From: Gamsiella multidivaricata
Lineage: Eukaryota; Mortierellomycota; Mortierellomycetes; Mortierellales; Mortierellaceae
Reading direction: 5' to 3'
Length of the DNA: 64,000 nt
Assembly: GCF_025024155.1 (NCBI RefSeq)
Contig: NW_026251729.1
Coordinates: forward strand, 372,001-436,000
The position numbers and the translations under genes are program-made. A model generated the notes under the pieces. It saw nothing but the letters and a program-made list of their open reading frames with translations, did not search any database and was not told where the DNA came from. Below, piece after piece: positions 33,932 to 45,037 of the stretch. Position 1 is the stretch's first letter. Every line of letters starts with the position of its first letter.

Positions 33932-36900
33932 TCAGCAGCTCGTCAAAGATGCTATATTTACAACGAGATTCTTCTTATTGCGCTGACTGGGCTGGCGCTG
34001 GATCCCGTTAAACTCTTGGAGGGATAGTCGCTGAGTCGGGACAGCTGCGTGTTGCCGCTGACGGCATCGAGTCGTGTCTTTCTCACAAGAATCATGATTG
34101 TCGCATCCAATAAGTTGACGGCAAGGGTTCGTCTGCACAGCCTCTGTAGGTCCTGTTATTGTTGTTGTTGTTGTTGTCGTGGTCATCGTGGTCATCGTCA
34201 TGGTTGTTGTCGATCCAAAAGCCATACTGATGGCCGTATCGGGCTGTTCGTGCAGATCATCCTGGATATTGTTGCTGCGAAAATAGCTGGTCGCATGGTT
34301 GGAGGGCTGCTTATCAGGGATGGGCCTTAAAGGGGTACTGCTCTCTTTTGTAAGTGCCGATGTGGTCTGATCCATGTCGGCATTGGGACCGAGGGTGAGA
34401 CCCAGGCCAATACATGTTTCAGTCCATGCTACCTGTTCCTCGAACGTAGCGTTTTGGTCTTGGGTGGTATGAGCAAAGATAGGAGGAGTGCCCTCGATGG
34501 TTTGACCGCGATATTCATGCCGATCCTTAGACTGAGAATGCGGAAGCAGAGGAGAAAGATCCAACGGATGGACTCGCTGATCCACAATCTCATCGTCAGA
34601 TAATCGCGCTGATGGATAGGTCGGCTCCTCACCCCATAATCTCTTGTTGACTTGCATAGGGTCGTCGATCGCAAGGACCCCCTTCAGGTCAGTTGCAGGA
34701 GTTGCACTGATGCGAAAGTCAACGTTAACATGTTCTTCTGGGCTCTGATACTCCACGGAAGACGAGGGGGTGGATGGGCGATTGGCAAAGGCTCCACATC
34801 CAGACTGAGGACCATTGAAAGCCCTATGCCAGTCCCAGGAAGAATCACTATCATGTCCACTTGATTGCGCTCCCTGACTATGTCTCCGAGAATGGGCCTT
34901 CTTCAAACAAGATGGTGATGCCTTGTCCTCGGCAACGTTCGAACCGTCAGTGTCACCTTCCTCGAACCCATGGCTCACCAAATTGCTCAAATGACTTGGA
35001 GATCTCGCCCTAACTCGCGTCATAGGCGCTGGAAAGGCAACGTTCTGAAGAGTATACAGTTGGCTTGTTGGGAGGTTGGCCTGCTGTGCTCTTTTTGATG
35101 CGGCTTCTTCCTTGGATGAGCCCTGAATGGAGGTGGGCAATGAGCCCTTGCGCGCGGAGGATGGACCTTGGTAAGAGGATCCGCTTAAGATCTCATACGA
35201 TTGCTCGCTGTACATTGGATTGGAGAGCGAATCCGCCAGGGAAGGAGATGAGGCTATAGAATAGTATCCACCGATGGTGCTGTTCAAACTCCCTTGCCTT
35301 TGGGACCTTGTCTGGCCAAAGACATTCGGTGGCGGAGTGATACGGAAATCATCGGCAGAGTAATACAGCTCTTCATCCTGCTGGTAATCCACAGCCGCCT
35401 CCGCCTGCTGGATATGGCTTGATAAAATGATGGGGATCGTACCTCGCCTAGAGATGCTGTCATCAGGCATTGGGTCGCACGAATCCCCGGTGTAGTCGCC
35501 ATAATCCTCCAATCTGCACTCTCCTTGCTCTTCATCTTCTTCCAGCTTCGGCGTATAGACAACGAGATCAGGGATCGCTGGAGGACTTGGGACGACATGA
35601 ATTCTCCATTTTTCAATAGTCACTTGGGATTGGGACCGACTTAGCCCTCCGGAATGACAATGATGCGCAGACAATGTTTCCTGGCTTTGAAATGCTGGCG
35701 ATGGGTGGTTTCCGTTTCGTGACCGGGCCTCGATGCTGTCCACAGGATCAATATACATGTCCAATATGCCCCCCACAGAATAACCCAAGGACACTGCAGA
35801 TCGGTTGATCGCCTGCAATTCATCCGTAGTCCGGAAATGCGGCCCTGTATCGAATGGATGGATAGGTCTGTCGCAGGTGTCATCATAGTCGCTGCAGCTA
35901 GAGTGGCTGAGTGGGGTCGAGGAGCACAAGGCGATAGAGGGCGCATTGGTTGAAAAGTTGTTGTATTCCCGCCTGTGGACATCGCCATCGACCTGCAACT
36001 CTCGGATAGCCTCAAACTCTTGGTCGCGTACCGGGGATGCGTACACCATCAGCTCTGAGTTGATGCTCTCCAGCAGGTCGTCGTAAAAGGATAAATTCGC
36101 CTGCCTCCTGCTTGACGCCATGTGAACAAATCCGTTGCGGGTGGCCATGTCTCCAGTGTTGGGCCCATGGTCCTGGCCGGCAGTCGAAATAGTGGGTAGG
36201 TGCCAAGGCGATAAGGGCCTAGGCACTGCTTGCTGACGCTCATTCGTAATGACCTGGAGTCCTTGAGTGGACGCAGCAACAAAATCGTCCCAGTCGGCAT
36301 CGTAAAAGCTATTCTGTATTCGGTGCGGGTTCGTCGTGGAGGCCTCAGTGTCGTATTGATATAGCTCTGGACTTTTCTCTATGTGTTCCGGATAGATGAT
36401 TCCCTGTCCACTGAACTGGCGATCGATGTCATCCGCTTTTATTGCGTGCTGAAGCGACAAGTGGCCGTCTTCACACTCGGCACCATGCAACGCTGATATG
36501 ACCATGCTCGTGATTCTATTCAAAATATTTGTCTTCAAGTCAGTAAATATTCAATTACGCACCTCGTGAATGTTGCATAAAACAACGTGCGCTAACCTGA
36601 ACTTGAGATCTCTATCCATTTCTCTCTTGATCTGTCCGAGGTAGCAAAAGGAACAGGCGCATGTTGTCATTGCGAGTACTATCCTGGTCGTGTTGATACC
36701 GTGGACGACGAGAGACAAGATTATGGCCGCGAGTGCCCCTCTTAACCAGACGTCTTCATGGCCACTGGGCCCTTCTAGCTGTAGCCACGCAAACCCACGT
36801 GCCGACATTGCCAGGTCGGGTATGTCTTTTACTGCATAAAGGATGCATCCATAAACAACGAGCCTTGGCAGTGTAACCAGAGCCAAAGTGAATCCTATAG

Positions 36901-37545
36901 AGCATCCATGTTTTGGTGGTACAATGGTTGCCATATTTTCATGTGAGAGTTACCATGTTAGCCTTAAGGCAACCATATTCATGTAGACTATGACATTGAT
37001 CGATAGTATGTGGGACAACACCATAAATATAATAAATGCAGCTGTGGTTTACCTTGTGTGCCAAAGTAAACTGCCATGATGAACCGCTGGCGTATGTCTT
37101 GACCCCATTTGATCTGAGAAAGAAAACAAAAGTGCCTGTACGACCTGATGCCCCAGAGCCGGAATGCTGCCGTGTGTAAGAATGCTTGAGAAATGCTGTC
37201 GGATTCAACGATTGACCATGCTTGCATCAATTCCCAGACGGTGACGAAGATGCTTAAGCATATTGAGGCAAGCACCAGCCATCCCGCCGCAGTGCCGATC
37301 TGTTCGAGTGCTTGAGATGAGGCGGAGTTGTAGATCAGACCGTGCTGGAAAACGCGTTGTGCCCAAACGTTATTTAAAATTAAGTTGACGCTGGCAAAGA
37401 TTTCTGTCAAGAGCAAAAATATCGAGAATCCAAACCAAAGGAGGAAGAGGATATAACGTGAGCGGAGTGCACGGGATCTCCGTTCGAAGTTGGACAGGTC
37501 CACATTGGAGAACCAGTGTGGATCAAGATCTGCGCCGTAGTCCAT
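33932..37545 (-). CDS. Four-helix membrane protein with very long disordered cytoplasmic-type tail
   Basis: Not recognised as a named family. Exon 1 (37545-37053) starts MDYGADLDPHWFSN and carries two hydrophobic helices (ILFLLWFGFSIFLLLTEIF and GWLVLASICLSIFVTVWEL). Exon 2 (from 36894) adds two more (FTLALVTLPRLVVYGCILYA and ALAAIILSLVVHGINTTRIV) plus CACSFCYLGQIKREM. The exon 2/3 border near 36555-36470 is ambiguous: the nearest in-frame acceptors give an intron of 32 or about 88 bp. Exon 3 runs to 33932 as about 850 residues rich in Ser, Asp, Gln, Pro and Tyr-x-Ser patches, with a Thr/Met run near 34145-34215 and no domain I can name. A signalling or scaffold role is possible but unproven. 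Confidence 0.75.
34145..34215. repeat. GTTGTT/GTCAT trinucleotide run encoding poly-Thr/Met
   Basis: A coding microsatellite in the last exon of the membrane protein; on the minus strand it reads as ACC/ACA/ATG codons giving a Thr-rich stretch. Confidence 0.75.
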
Positions 37546-39162
37546 GGTAAAGACGTGTGTTGATGGTCTGTTGTGCGTTGCTAGCAGATATGTCGAAGAT
37601 ACATTTAAATCGTGAATGATGAAGGATGATGAAGGATGAAAGGATGATGAAGGATAGTATTCTGATTGAAGTTCAAGAAGCAATGTACAGAAGGAGATGG
37701 TTCTTTAAGTGGATGTGTTGAGCGTTGAAGAGGCGTAGCGATTGGAGGCAAGAAGAGATATGGATGGCACTGAGTGTGGAAGTTAGGCCGTTCGTTATGG
37801 TTGGCAAGGACAACTAATGATGGTACAAGGGCTAAGGAAGGTGTGAAAATGTCGTGGTATGGAGTAGGGAACCCGAAAACTGCTGTGCGATGTGAGTGTG
37901 TGCCTGGATGGGGCCAGAGAAGACAGACAAAAGAAAGAGAGAGAGGAAAGAAGAAGAGACAAGAGAATCGGGCATAAGTAGAATAATTACGGGACCAAAA
38001 AAGAGAGGGTTGGTTCCTTTGCATCCATGCATGCGCGTAAGGGAGAGAAACTAAAGCTGCGAGTGAGGACAAAAACAGCTTCTATCTCGGGGCAGTCCGT
38101 GTCCCTGTCTCTGAAGCTGTTACCATCCACGCTGGATGACACCCAAGGGAGGATGTTCAGGAGTGTAACAGAAATTAAGGAGGCACCCAAGTTGGGAGCG
38201 TATTAGCGCCGCCGTGGCTATAAGGAAGACAGAGACAGAGACAGGGACAGAGACAGACCAAAAGCACTGCTGCAGCAGATACTGCCAAGTCGACGTTAGG
38301 TTTTGGGCAGGAAAGTAGGAAGCAGTTGCGGAGTTTACACGGCCACCACATCGCTGCAACGACCTTTGCTTGGCATAAAAGGCTGGCATAGATGTAGAAG
38401 TTGACAAAGAAAGGGTGCAGTGTATATATCATTAACCCTGAGAAACAAGGGAATTGGAAGTCGGATGCAAACGCATCTATTGGAAAGACAAGAGTGAGGC
38501 CCGCGCATTCGTTCTATCGCTCATTTTTTTTCTCTCTCGCTGCATCTCTTTCCCTTTAATATCTGATTGGTGCTGCAGCAGGCATGGGGACGTAGGTCCA
38601 GGTGTGCATAGAAGTACGTGCTTCTCGTATGGGCGTAGGCGTTGAAAAGGGGGCCCTAAGACAGCTTCATTTACAAGAGTGCGCGCAAGCACGATCGCAT
38701 ACGTGATTCAGTCTCTTCAGGGGAACCAATCCCCTTTCATTCTTACTATCGCAACTGTTGTCAAAGTGTGTTTCGGGGGCAACATCTAGCTGCGGTCTTT
38801 TGTCTTCATTTTGTTTCTGTTTCTGTGCAATAAACGTTCCTTTTCTTCTTGTCGATAGGATGTGTTACACGAAGGATAGTGTTGCACAGAACTATCTGCT
38901 CTAACGGTTATGGCCGCAACAGCTCTTTTGATCCATCTAGCCGTCGACTCCGGCCCTTTTGTTATCCCTAAAAAAAAAAGCACCGACGGGTATCTTAACA
39001 AGCAGCCGCAAGGTCTGTGGGCCCAAGACACTCCGCAAGCATCGCTCGTCAGCCAATCCAACGACTTCTCCTCTAGCTTTCATTATCTACTTCCTTACAC
39101 TGACTAAATCATGATGGACAAGTACTCTAGCTCATATTCCCGTTGTCGGAGTCAGTCCCGTT
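37546..39162. other. Long intergenic region with GACAGA microsatellite
   Basis: About 1.6 kb separating the membrane-protein start from the PHO81-like stop. There are ATGA/GGATGA-like repeats at 37610-37655 and AGAGAC/GACAGA repeats at 38227-38262. GA-rich runs around 37920-37970 fit a promoter of the minus-strand gene. No convincing coding exon was found on either strand. Confidence 0.45.
38227..38262. repeat. GACAGA microsatellite
   Basis: About six copies of a GACAGA/GACAGG hexamer, read directly. Confidence 0.85.
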
Positions 39163-42100
39163 CTAATATCGCAAAACGCCTTCTTCCGCCTCAGGCATAT
39201 GTACAGTGCCAAGCAGTCCCGATGCGGATCCTAATGGGTCTGATGACACTGGCTCTGTATGCAAACCCAGTCCGGTCATGGCACTATTGGTGCGGCCATT
39301 TATGATCATCAGAGCATCGACACCATAACCCTTCTGAAGTTGAACCAAGGACGGGTCTCTGTTACTGGCGCCGAAACTTGTCAGAATAAGCCCTGATTCT
39401 TTGATATGCGTAATCAGGCTAGGAACTTGGATCAAGGGTGTTGCCTCGCAGATGACGCCCAGCAGGTTATTGCTTCGCGCGAACTTGATACCCTCCTTGA
39501 TGGACGTGCACCTCCGATCTGACTCGACAAAAACGGCAGAGCCGTCATTAACGTTACTCTGATTCATGCTTGAAATCGCGGGAGAGCTCGATACGCTGAC
39601 TGGAGTCGACCTGACAGTCTCAGAAGATGCACCTGATAAAAGCTCGGGCCGACCACTATCAAGGCCAAGGAAAGTCGATGCTCCTGATCCATATTTCGGC
39701 GAAGGAAGAATCTCAGGGTCGGCAGGCTCCTTACGTTTAGCTCCACGCAGTGTTGAGTCGATAGGATGAAGTGATCCAACGGTGCGCTCTTTGTTGTATC
39801 CGCAATATGTACTGAAAAAGACAGCATCTAGTATCGAATGAAGGATAATGTGAGTATATCGTAATGATATCAATGTTCCCGAAAAAAAAAAAAAAAAAAA
39901 AAAAAAGAAGCCTGATGGACTCGACTTACAGTTGGGCTGCTTCCAGTTGAGGGCCGAGCAAATGACTGGATTGAACGAAGAGAACATAAATCTGCGATGA
40001 TGTGTTGCGGAGGAAGAGTTGTAAACTGTTTGCAGAACTGTGTCCACAAACTTATTGAACTCGGCTGTGTTGGACAACCTGTAGTATCGCCTCTCGGATG
40101 TGGTTGGGTACTTCAGCTCGAGGTTAACTCCGATGCGCTTAGGGAGGATCTATATACAAGTTATGAAAGCGTGTGAATATATGATATCCATTGAGCGCTC
40201 AAAAATTATGGTACCACAAATGATTGCTTACCTTCAGCGCCTGTTCAAGGCTCATCCAGCGGCCATATATCACGCGCCTCCACTTGGTACTGCTCCACCC
40301 GCTTGAGAGACTTGCATTTGTGTTCTCCAGCTCCTCAGCTCTGTCGCTGTGGCGGATTGAGTCCTTGAAGTTCTTGAACTGACTGAAAGTGACGTCCGAG
40401 AGGGCCACATCGAATCCCTCAAGAGGCAGACGCCAATCTGTGAATACGACTGGAACAAAATCTCGTGTCAGCTGGATAGAAAGCTGAATATACTCTCCTG
40501 AAAGCGATGAAGCCGTAATATAGGACGGAATGATATTGCCAGAGAGCGTCGTCTGCGGTCCAGAGTGCGGTAAAACTCCCCTGTAGGTCGATGTGCTCAA
40601 TGGTACTAGAGAAGTATTTGTCACCACCGGTGGCGCGGCGGTTGAAATGACAGAGTCGATGCTGTTGGTTGACTTCCAGTATGTTTCGAGGCGACCTCCA
40701 ACCTCAAGACCAACACCCTGGAAAGGTTTGATGACTTTGAACTCGAACGCGAGTTCTCCGACGACCTTGAGATGCGCATCAAACAGAGGTAATACATCCC
40801 TGCCGATGGTGGTTGCTGGAGACGAGAAAGTACTGGGCAGGGCCACAGCTCGACCGATGGCTTTAGATCCGAAGGTTGGAAAGATCTCAAACTCGACTGT
40901 GAATTGTTCGAGTGCATCCACCTGAAAACCGTAGACCTTCCGATATTCTCTCAGAGGAAGAATCACGTTGTGTGGAATCATGCCATTGTCGGGCCGTGAC
41001 GAGATGACGAGTTTGAGTGAAGATATCTGGGCTGCGCCATACAGACGGACGGGGTTCTGGGTGGCTCCGGGCTGGTTATGAAGGACATGGCCCAGCATAA
41101 GGTCGATCTGATACTTTTTGTCGAGATAGTTATGTCCATAAATCCTGAACGGGATGATAGGTGGCGGCAGTGACAGTGACGGTATAAGGTCCATGTCTAG
41201 ATCATCCATATTTGTTGGGCTCTCCATCGAATCCGGTCTCGCTTCCTCCGATCCCCTCGCGTCCGGAAGGGGAAGGCTAGTAAGGTTGTCGATAGCACAT
41301 GGAGCGAGCTCCATGACCGTATCAAGTACCAATCCTGAAAGTCGTCCTTCAGCCTTGGCCCCAGCAGCAATCAGGAGGGCGACACAATCGACATGTCCCT
41401 CGCTGGCAGCATAGTAAATAGGAGTCTTGCCATGTTCATCGGCCACGTTGACGTTGCAGCCAGCATCCAGGAGGATTTTGACACAATCGACATGCCCCTC
41501 ACTCGCAGCATAGAAGAGTGGTGTCCAGCACATATACTTGTCCTCCTGATCCAATCGAGCACCTCGTGCGACCAAAGTCTTTGTAAGACGAGTGTGACCC
41601 TCCCGAGAGGTAATATGCAACGGCTCCAACCCATCGGCATTACTAGCGAGGACATTTGCCCCACGGCTAATCAGCATCATAGCAATGTCTTCATGGCCAT
41701 AATGGCAGGCCAGGCTGAGGGGGATAGGATCGCCTTCCTTACTTGCTTCGATTTCGGTGCCATTGACAAGAAAGATTTCGACACACATGGTATGGCCATT
41801 CATGACAGAGTATATCAATGGTTGGAATCCATCATGATCCGTCGCGGTCGTAGATGCCCCCAGCGATAGCAAATATGTCGCACAATCGGCATATCCGTAC
41901 ATCGAGACATAGTGCAGAGGTCGCCGTCCATACACATCGGTGCTCTCGGGGCTGAGACCATGCTCCACACCAAGTCTGAGGATCGAGAGCCGTCCCACCA
42001 TGGCCGCCTCATGAAGGCAGGTGCGGTCGCTTATATCGTCCACAAATTTGAAATTGACCAGACCTGTGTCTACAAGTTGCTGCATCACACTGTCCAAAGC

Positions 42101-43268
42101 TCCGGTCTCCGAGCAACACCTCCAGAAAACACGAGATAAGACCTCTCGAACATGTTCAGGGCCAGGAGCGCTGCTGTCGGGGTTAGGGTCGGACTCTGAT
42201 CTTGCACCGGTGGTCTGTTGCGCAGAGGTCGTAAAGATGCGGCGACTCATGATTTCTTGAACAGCAGAGGCCTGGTTCGTGATGATCGCATTGAAAAGAT
42301 CCGATTCTAGCTCCTCCAGTTGCTGCTGCATTGGGGACGGAAGCGCCTGGGATTGGAGAGATTGCGCAGGCTTGGTAGAAACCGGGCTTGAAGGTGTGGA
42401 CGATGGCCGTCCCTGCTGGATATTTTCCAGATCGAGAAGATGGTGGGCGGCGCCGTCGGCGAGCTCCACCATGGCATCTTGGTTGAAGCATGGCTGAAGA
42501 TCGACCTGACGGGTCAAGTACAGCTCCTTGGTTGTAGACTTTGATCGCTTGTCCCACTTTTTCAGGATCTTTCGAAACCCCGTACCATTGGTTTCGACAA
42601 ATTTCTACGACGATCACAATAGCGTTAGAAACAGCTTCACGATCTGGTTAATACGCTGTCTTGGGCAGTAAGTATCAGGTACCTGCAACTTGCTGAGATC
42701 CTGCTCGAACTGTCTGTAGGCCTCTTTGAGCGAGTTGATGGAGGAGCCAGTGCCAGGTCTGCCTTGGCGCAAGAGAATGACCTTTTCCTTATCGATCAGG
42801 GATCTAAGTCGCACCTTGAGTTCGGACTCCTTTTGCAAGTAGAACGAGTTGACCTGAAAATAAAGATGGTCAGGGACAGCAGATACTGAATGCCATGTCA
42901 CATACTGGTACTCTAGCTGGATCATCCACCTTTTCTAGCTCACGCTCCAGCTTGAAAAAGAAGGCCGCCTTTTGCGACTGCAGATAAGTCGAATTATCAT
43001 CATCTGGGATCTCGGGCGCAGATCCTGGAGGAGGCGACGCTGCTATCGTGACAGACACTTGGGCTTTCTCCTGAATGAGTGAGTTGATGATCTTCTTCAG
43101 ACCCTTGTAGCTCATGTAATGGCTCTGCCATTCCGGAATCTGTTGGAACTGAATCTGCTTTCCGAACTATATAACAACATAGCAACGAAGACATCGTCAA
43201 TAAAGAGACGGCATTGTGGGGGTTTAACCTCGACCTTCCAAGAGCAAAGATCGCTAATATACCTTCAT
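39163..43268 (-). CDS. PHO81: PHO81-like SPX-ankyrin-GDPD-like phosphate-signalling protein
   Basis: Six exons (43268-43263, 43166-42906, 42853-42683, 42604-40232, 40149-39930, 39827-39163) join in frame to 1,231 residues. Exon 1 encodes only MK and completes the canonical SPX start MKFGKQIQFQQIPEWQ. The SPX domain continues FYLQKESELKVRLRSL and ILKKWDKRSKS, the inositol-polyphosphate pocket region. Six or so ankyrin repeats follow (GRRPLHYVSMYGYADC, GKTPIYYAASEGHVDC). A C2-like region leads to a GDPD-type C-terminus (RFMFSSFNPVICSALNWKQ, then LLGVICEATPLIQVPSLI). The final part lacks the His/Glu/Asp catalytic set of true glycerophosphodiesterases, as in yeast Pho81 and NUC-2, which inhibit the Pho80-Pho85 cyclin-CDK when phosphate is low. 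Gde1-type enzymes share the layout but keep the catalytic residues. Confidence 0.9.
39882..39906. repeat. Homopolymer A tract (25 bases) inside a PHO81 intron
   Basis: Read directly. On the coding (minus) strand it is a T run in the upstream part of the 102-bp intron between exons 5 and 6. Confidence 0.85.
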
Positions 43269-43766
43269 GATGGTTCAGGGCAACTTGTTGAAGACAGTGT
43301 ATGGCCTGCGTGATTGAGGGTATTAAACAGAACTTGGTTGGCGAACTCGGATAGGAAGTCAACGGGCAGGTCGAGGCATTGTCATTCGAAGGATACGTGG
43401 GAAAAAGGGTCAAAAAGAGTGTGTGAAGAAGGGAAGAGTGGATACGTTCTGTCTCTTTGTTTGCTTTTTTCTAACAACGAATGCACGCTGAACAAGCCCG
43501 CTACACGTTGCGTTTGGGGCAAGGAACGGGCAAAGGAACGGGCAAAGCTGTTATCGTGTTACCGTCGCAGACTTCGAAATGGCCAGACGTGTAGCTGCCC
43601 TTGACCAGCCAACGTGCATCGTTGCCGCCCTACGACTGCCCTCTGAGTTCAATGCAGGAAATTTCCGAAGGTTTAGCAAAGAGTCCTCTGCGTGGTTACG
43701 AACAAGCAGGGGATCCAAATTTTTCATGAGGTCCCAAAGAATGGTCATTCAAACGAGAACTACAGT
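43269..43766. other. PHO81 upstream region
   Basis: About 500 bp upstream of the PHO81-like start and downstream of a possible minus-strand membrane gene. No coding signal recognised. The Pho4-type core CACGTG is not seen; CACGTT occurs at 43503 but is weak evidence. Confidence 0.4.
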
Positions 43767-44432
43767 TTAGTAGTATGCTGGGCGTGGGTTGTTGATAAAT
43801 AAGTTGTAATCTGCAACGGCTGCGCCGGCGTATTTCCCTGGAGGCGATATGAGCGAGTGTTCGAGAGGGACTCGTCGACTGGCAGCTGCTTGGGTTTCAG
43901 CTCCATTGGAATGTAATGTGTCTGCTGCTGAGTAGAGTTTCTGGACATGGACGCGTTCGTAGCAGCAAGCTAGGGGCACCTCCACAAGTACAGGGACGCC
44001 CACGAACATTCCACCAATGTCCTGAATCAGCAGCAACGTACATGGGAGATCTCCACAATTCCATATCCTCATAAAGGCCGCGCTGCCGTTGTGCTGGAGC
44101 AGCTGGTTAATACGATAGCTTGGGGACACGAACCAGACCGCCGCTAGCAGGAGCAAGAAGGCGCTTCGGAATTAACGCCTGACATAGATCCATTTAGAAA
44201 ATCATAACGAGTAGATAATGTCGGAGAGGATCGCAAGGAGGCAAGGCATCCAATATAGCCAGAGCCGATCCGTAAATGTGATATGGTATTTGATCATTAA
44301 ACAAACGGAAGCGGTGAAAACAACGGTTGAAAAGAATACCAGCACGCTCCTGATGGTATGAAAGAAGGCGGTCGACAATATATATTGGAAACTATTAAAT
44401 TGAAGCGAATACTGTCTATTTTGGCGATGCAC
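43767..44432 (-). CDS. Possible small membrane protein, two exons, 5' end unresolved
   Basis: Two hydrophobic reading frames can be joined through a 45-bp GT-AG intron near 44209-44165. The upstream part reads SVLVFFSTVVFTASVCLMI and LYWMPCLLAILSDIIYS. The downstream part reads AFLLLLAAVWFVSPSYRINQ and TLLLIQDIGGMFVGVPVLV, followed by a short polar tail (SRRVPLEHSLISPPG). This predicts about four transmembrane helices. No ATG fits the first part, so an upstream exon is missing or the gene is broken. I do not recognise the family. The general layout (helices first, polar tail last) resembles the larger gene at 33932-37545, but no clear sequence match was seen. Confidence 0.4.
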
Positions 44433-45037
44433 CTATCGGTCTGATCCTTTGAGCGGCGGGGGTGGGGGAAAAGAGATGCGGCAACTTCTTGGCGAGGGTT
44501 CCTACACAATTCGAAGATCCTGCTGCAATGTGCGATGCATCCAAGCAGGTCCATTTGCAGAACCAATATCTTTTGGGGTGGGAGGACAGTCCTTCTGGCG
44601 AATAAAGATGCTTCGCCACAGTCGCGCCTGGGCGCCTTCGTTTTTTAGCAACTTGATACTACGATCATCGTATATGTGCAAGGAGGAGATTAAAGTTTTA
44701 GCGCGTTGGATCAAAGGTTTGATAGGAAAGAAAGAAGGGGCTATGAGGCAGGCAATAGTAGCCGGATGAAGGGAGATCTGATATGTCTATTTCATAACCT
44801 GGCCGGCATTATTGCATAAATAGGCGCAGCAACCATCTCGCGGAGACTCCTTTCAACACCAACTTCACACGCCCTACAAAATTGTCAAAGCTCTCTGTCC
44901 ATATTGTTTGCATTAGTTGTTACTTTTATTGATTTACAAAAGGCATGGTCTATTGTGGAGGAAGATGCAGGTAAAAGGGTATAAAGCGATAAACTACATT
45001 AGACGCTCGGGTGGCCATCGTAAACTTAGTCGAATGT
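44433..45037. other. Gap between possible membrane gene and giant LRR gene
   Basis: No feature is supported. Minus-strand ORFs at 44502-44714 have no recognisable homology and might contain the missing 5' exon of the preceding gene. Confidence 0.35.

Noticed and set aside
39163..43268. Gde1-type glycerophosphocholine phosphodiesterase
   Set aside because: Same domain order, but the C-terminal part lacks the catalytic residues I would expect, and its LLGVICEATPL block is Pho81-like.
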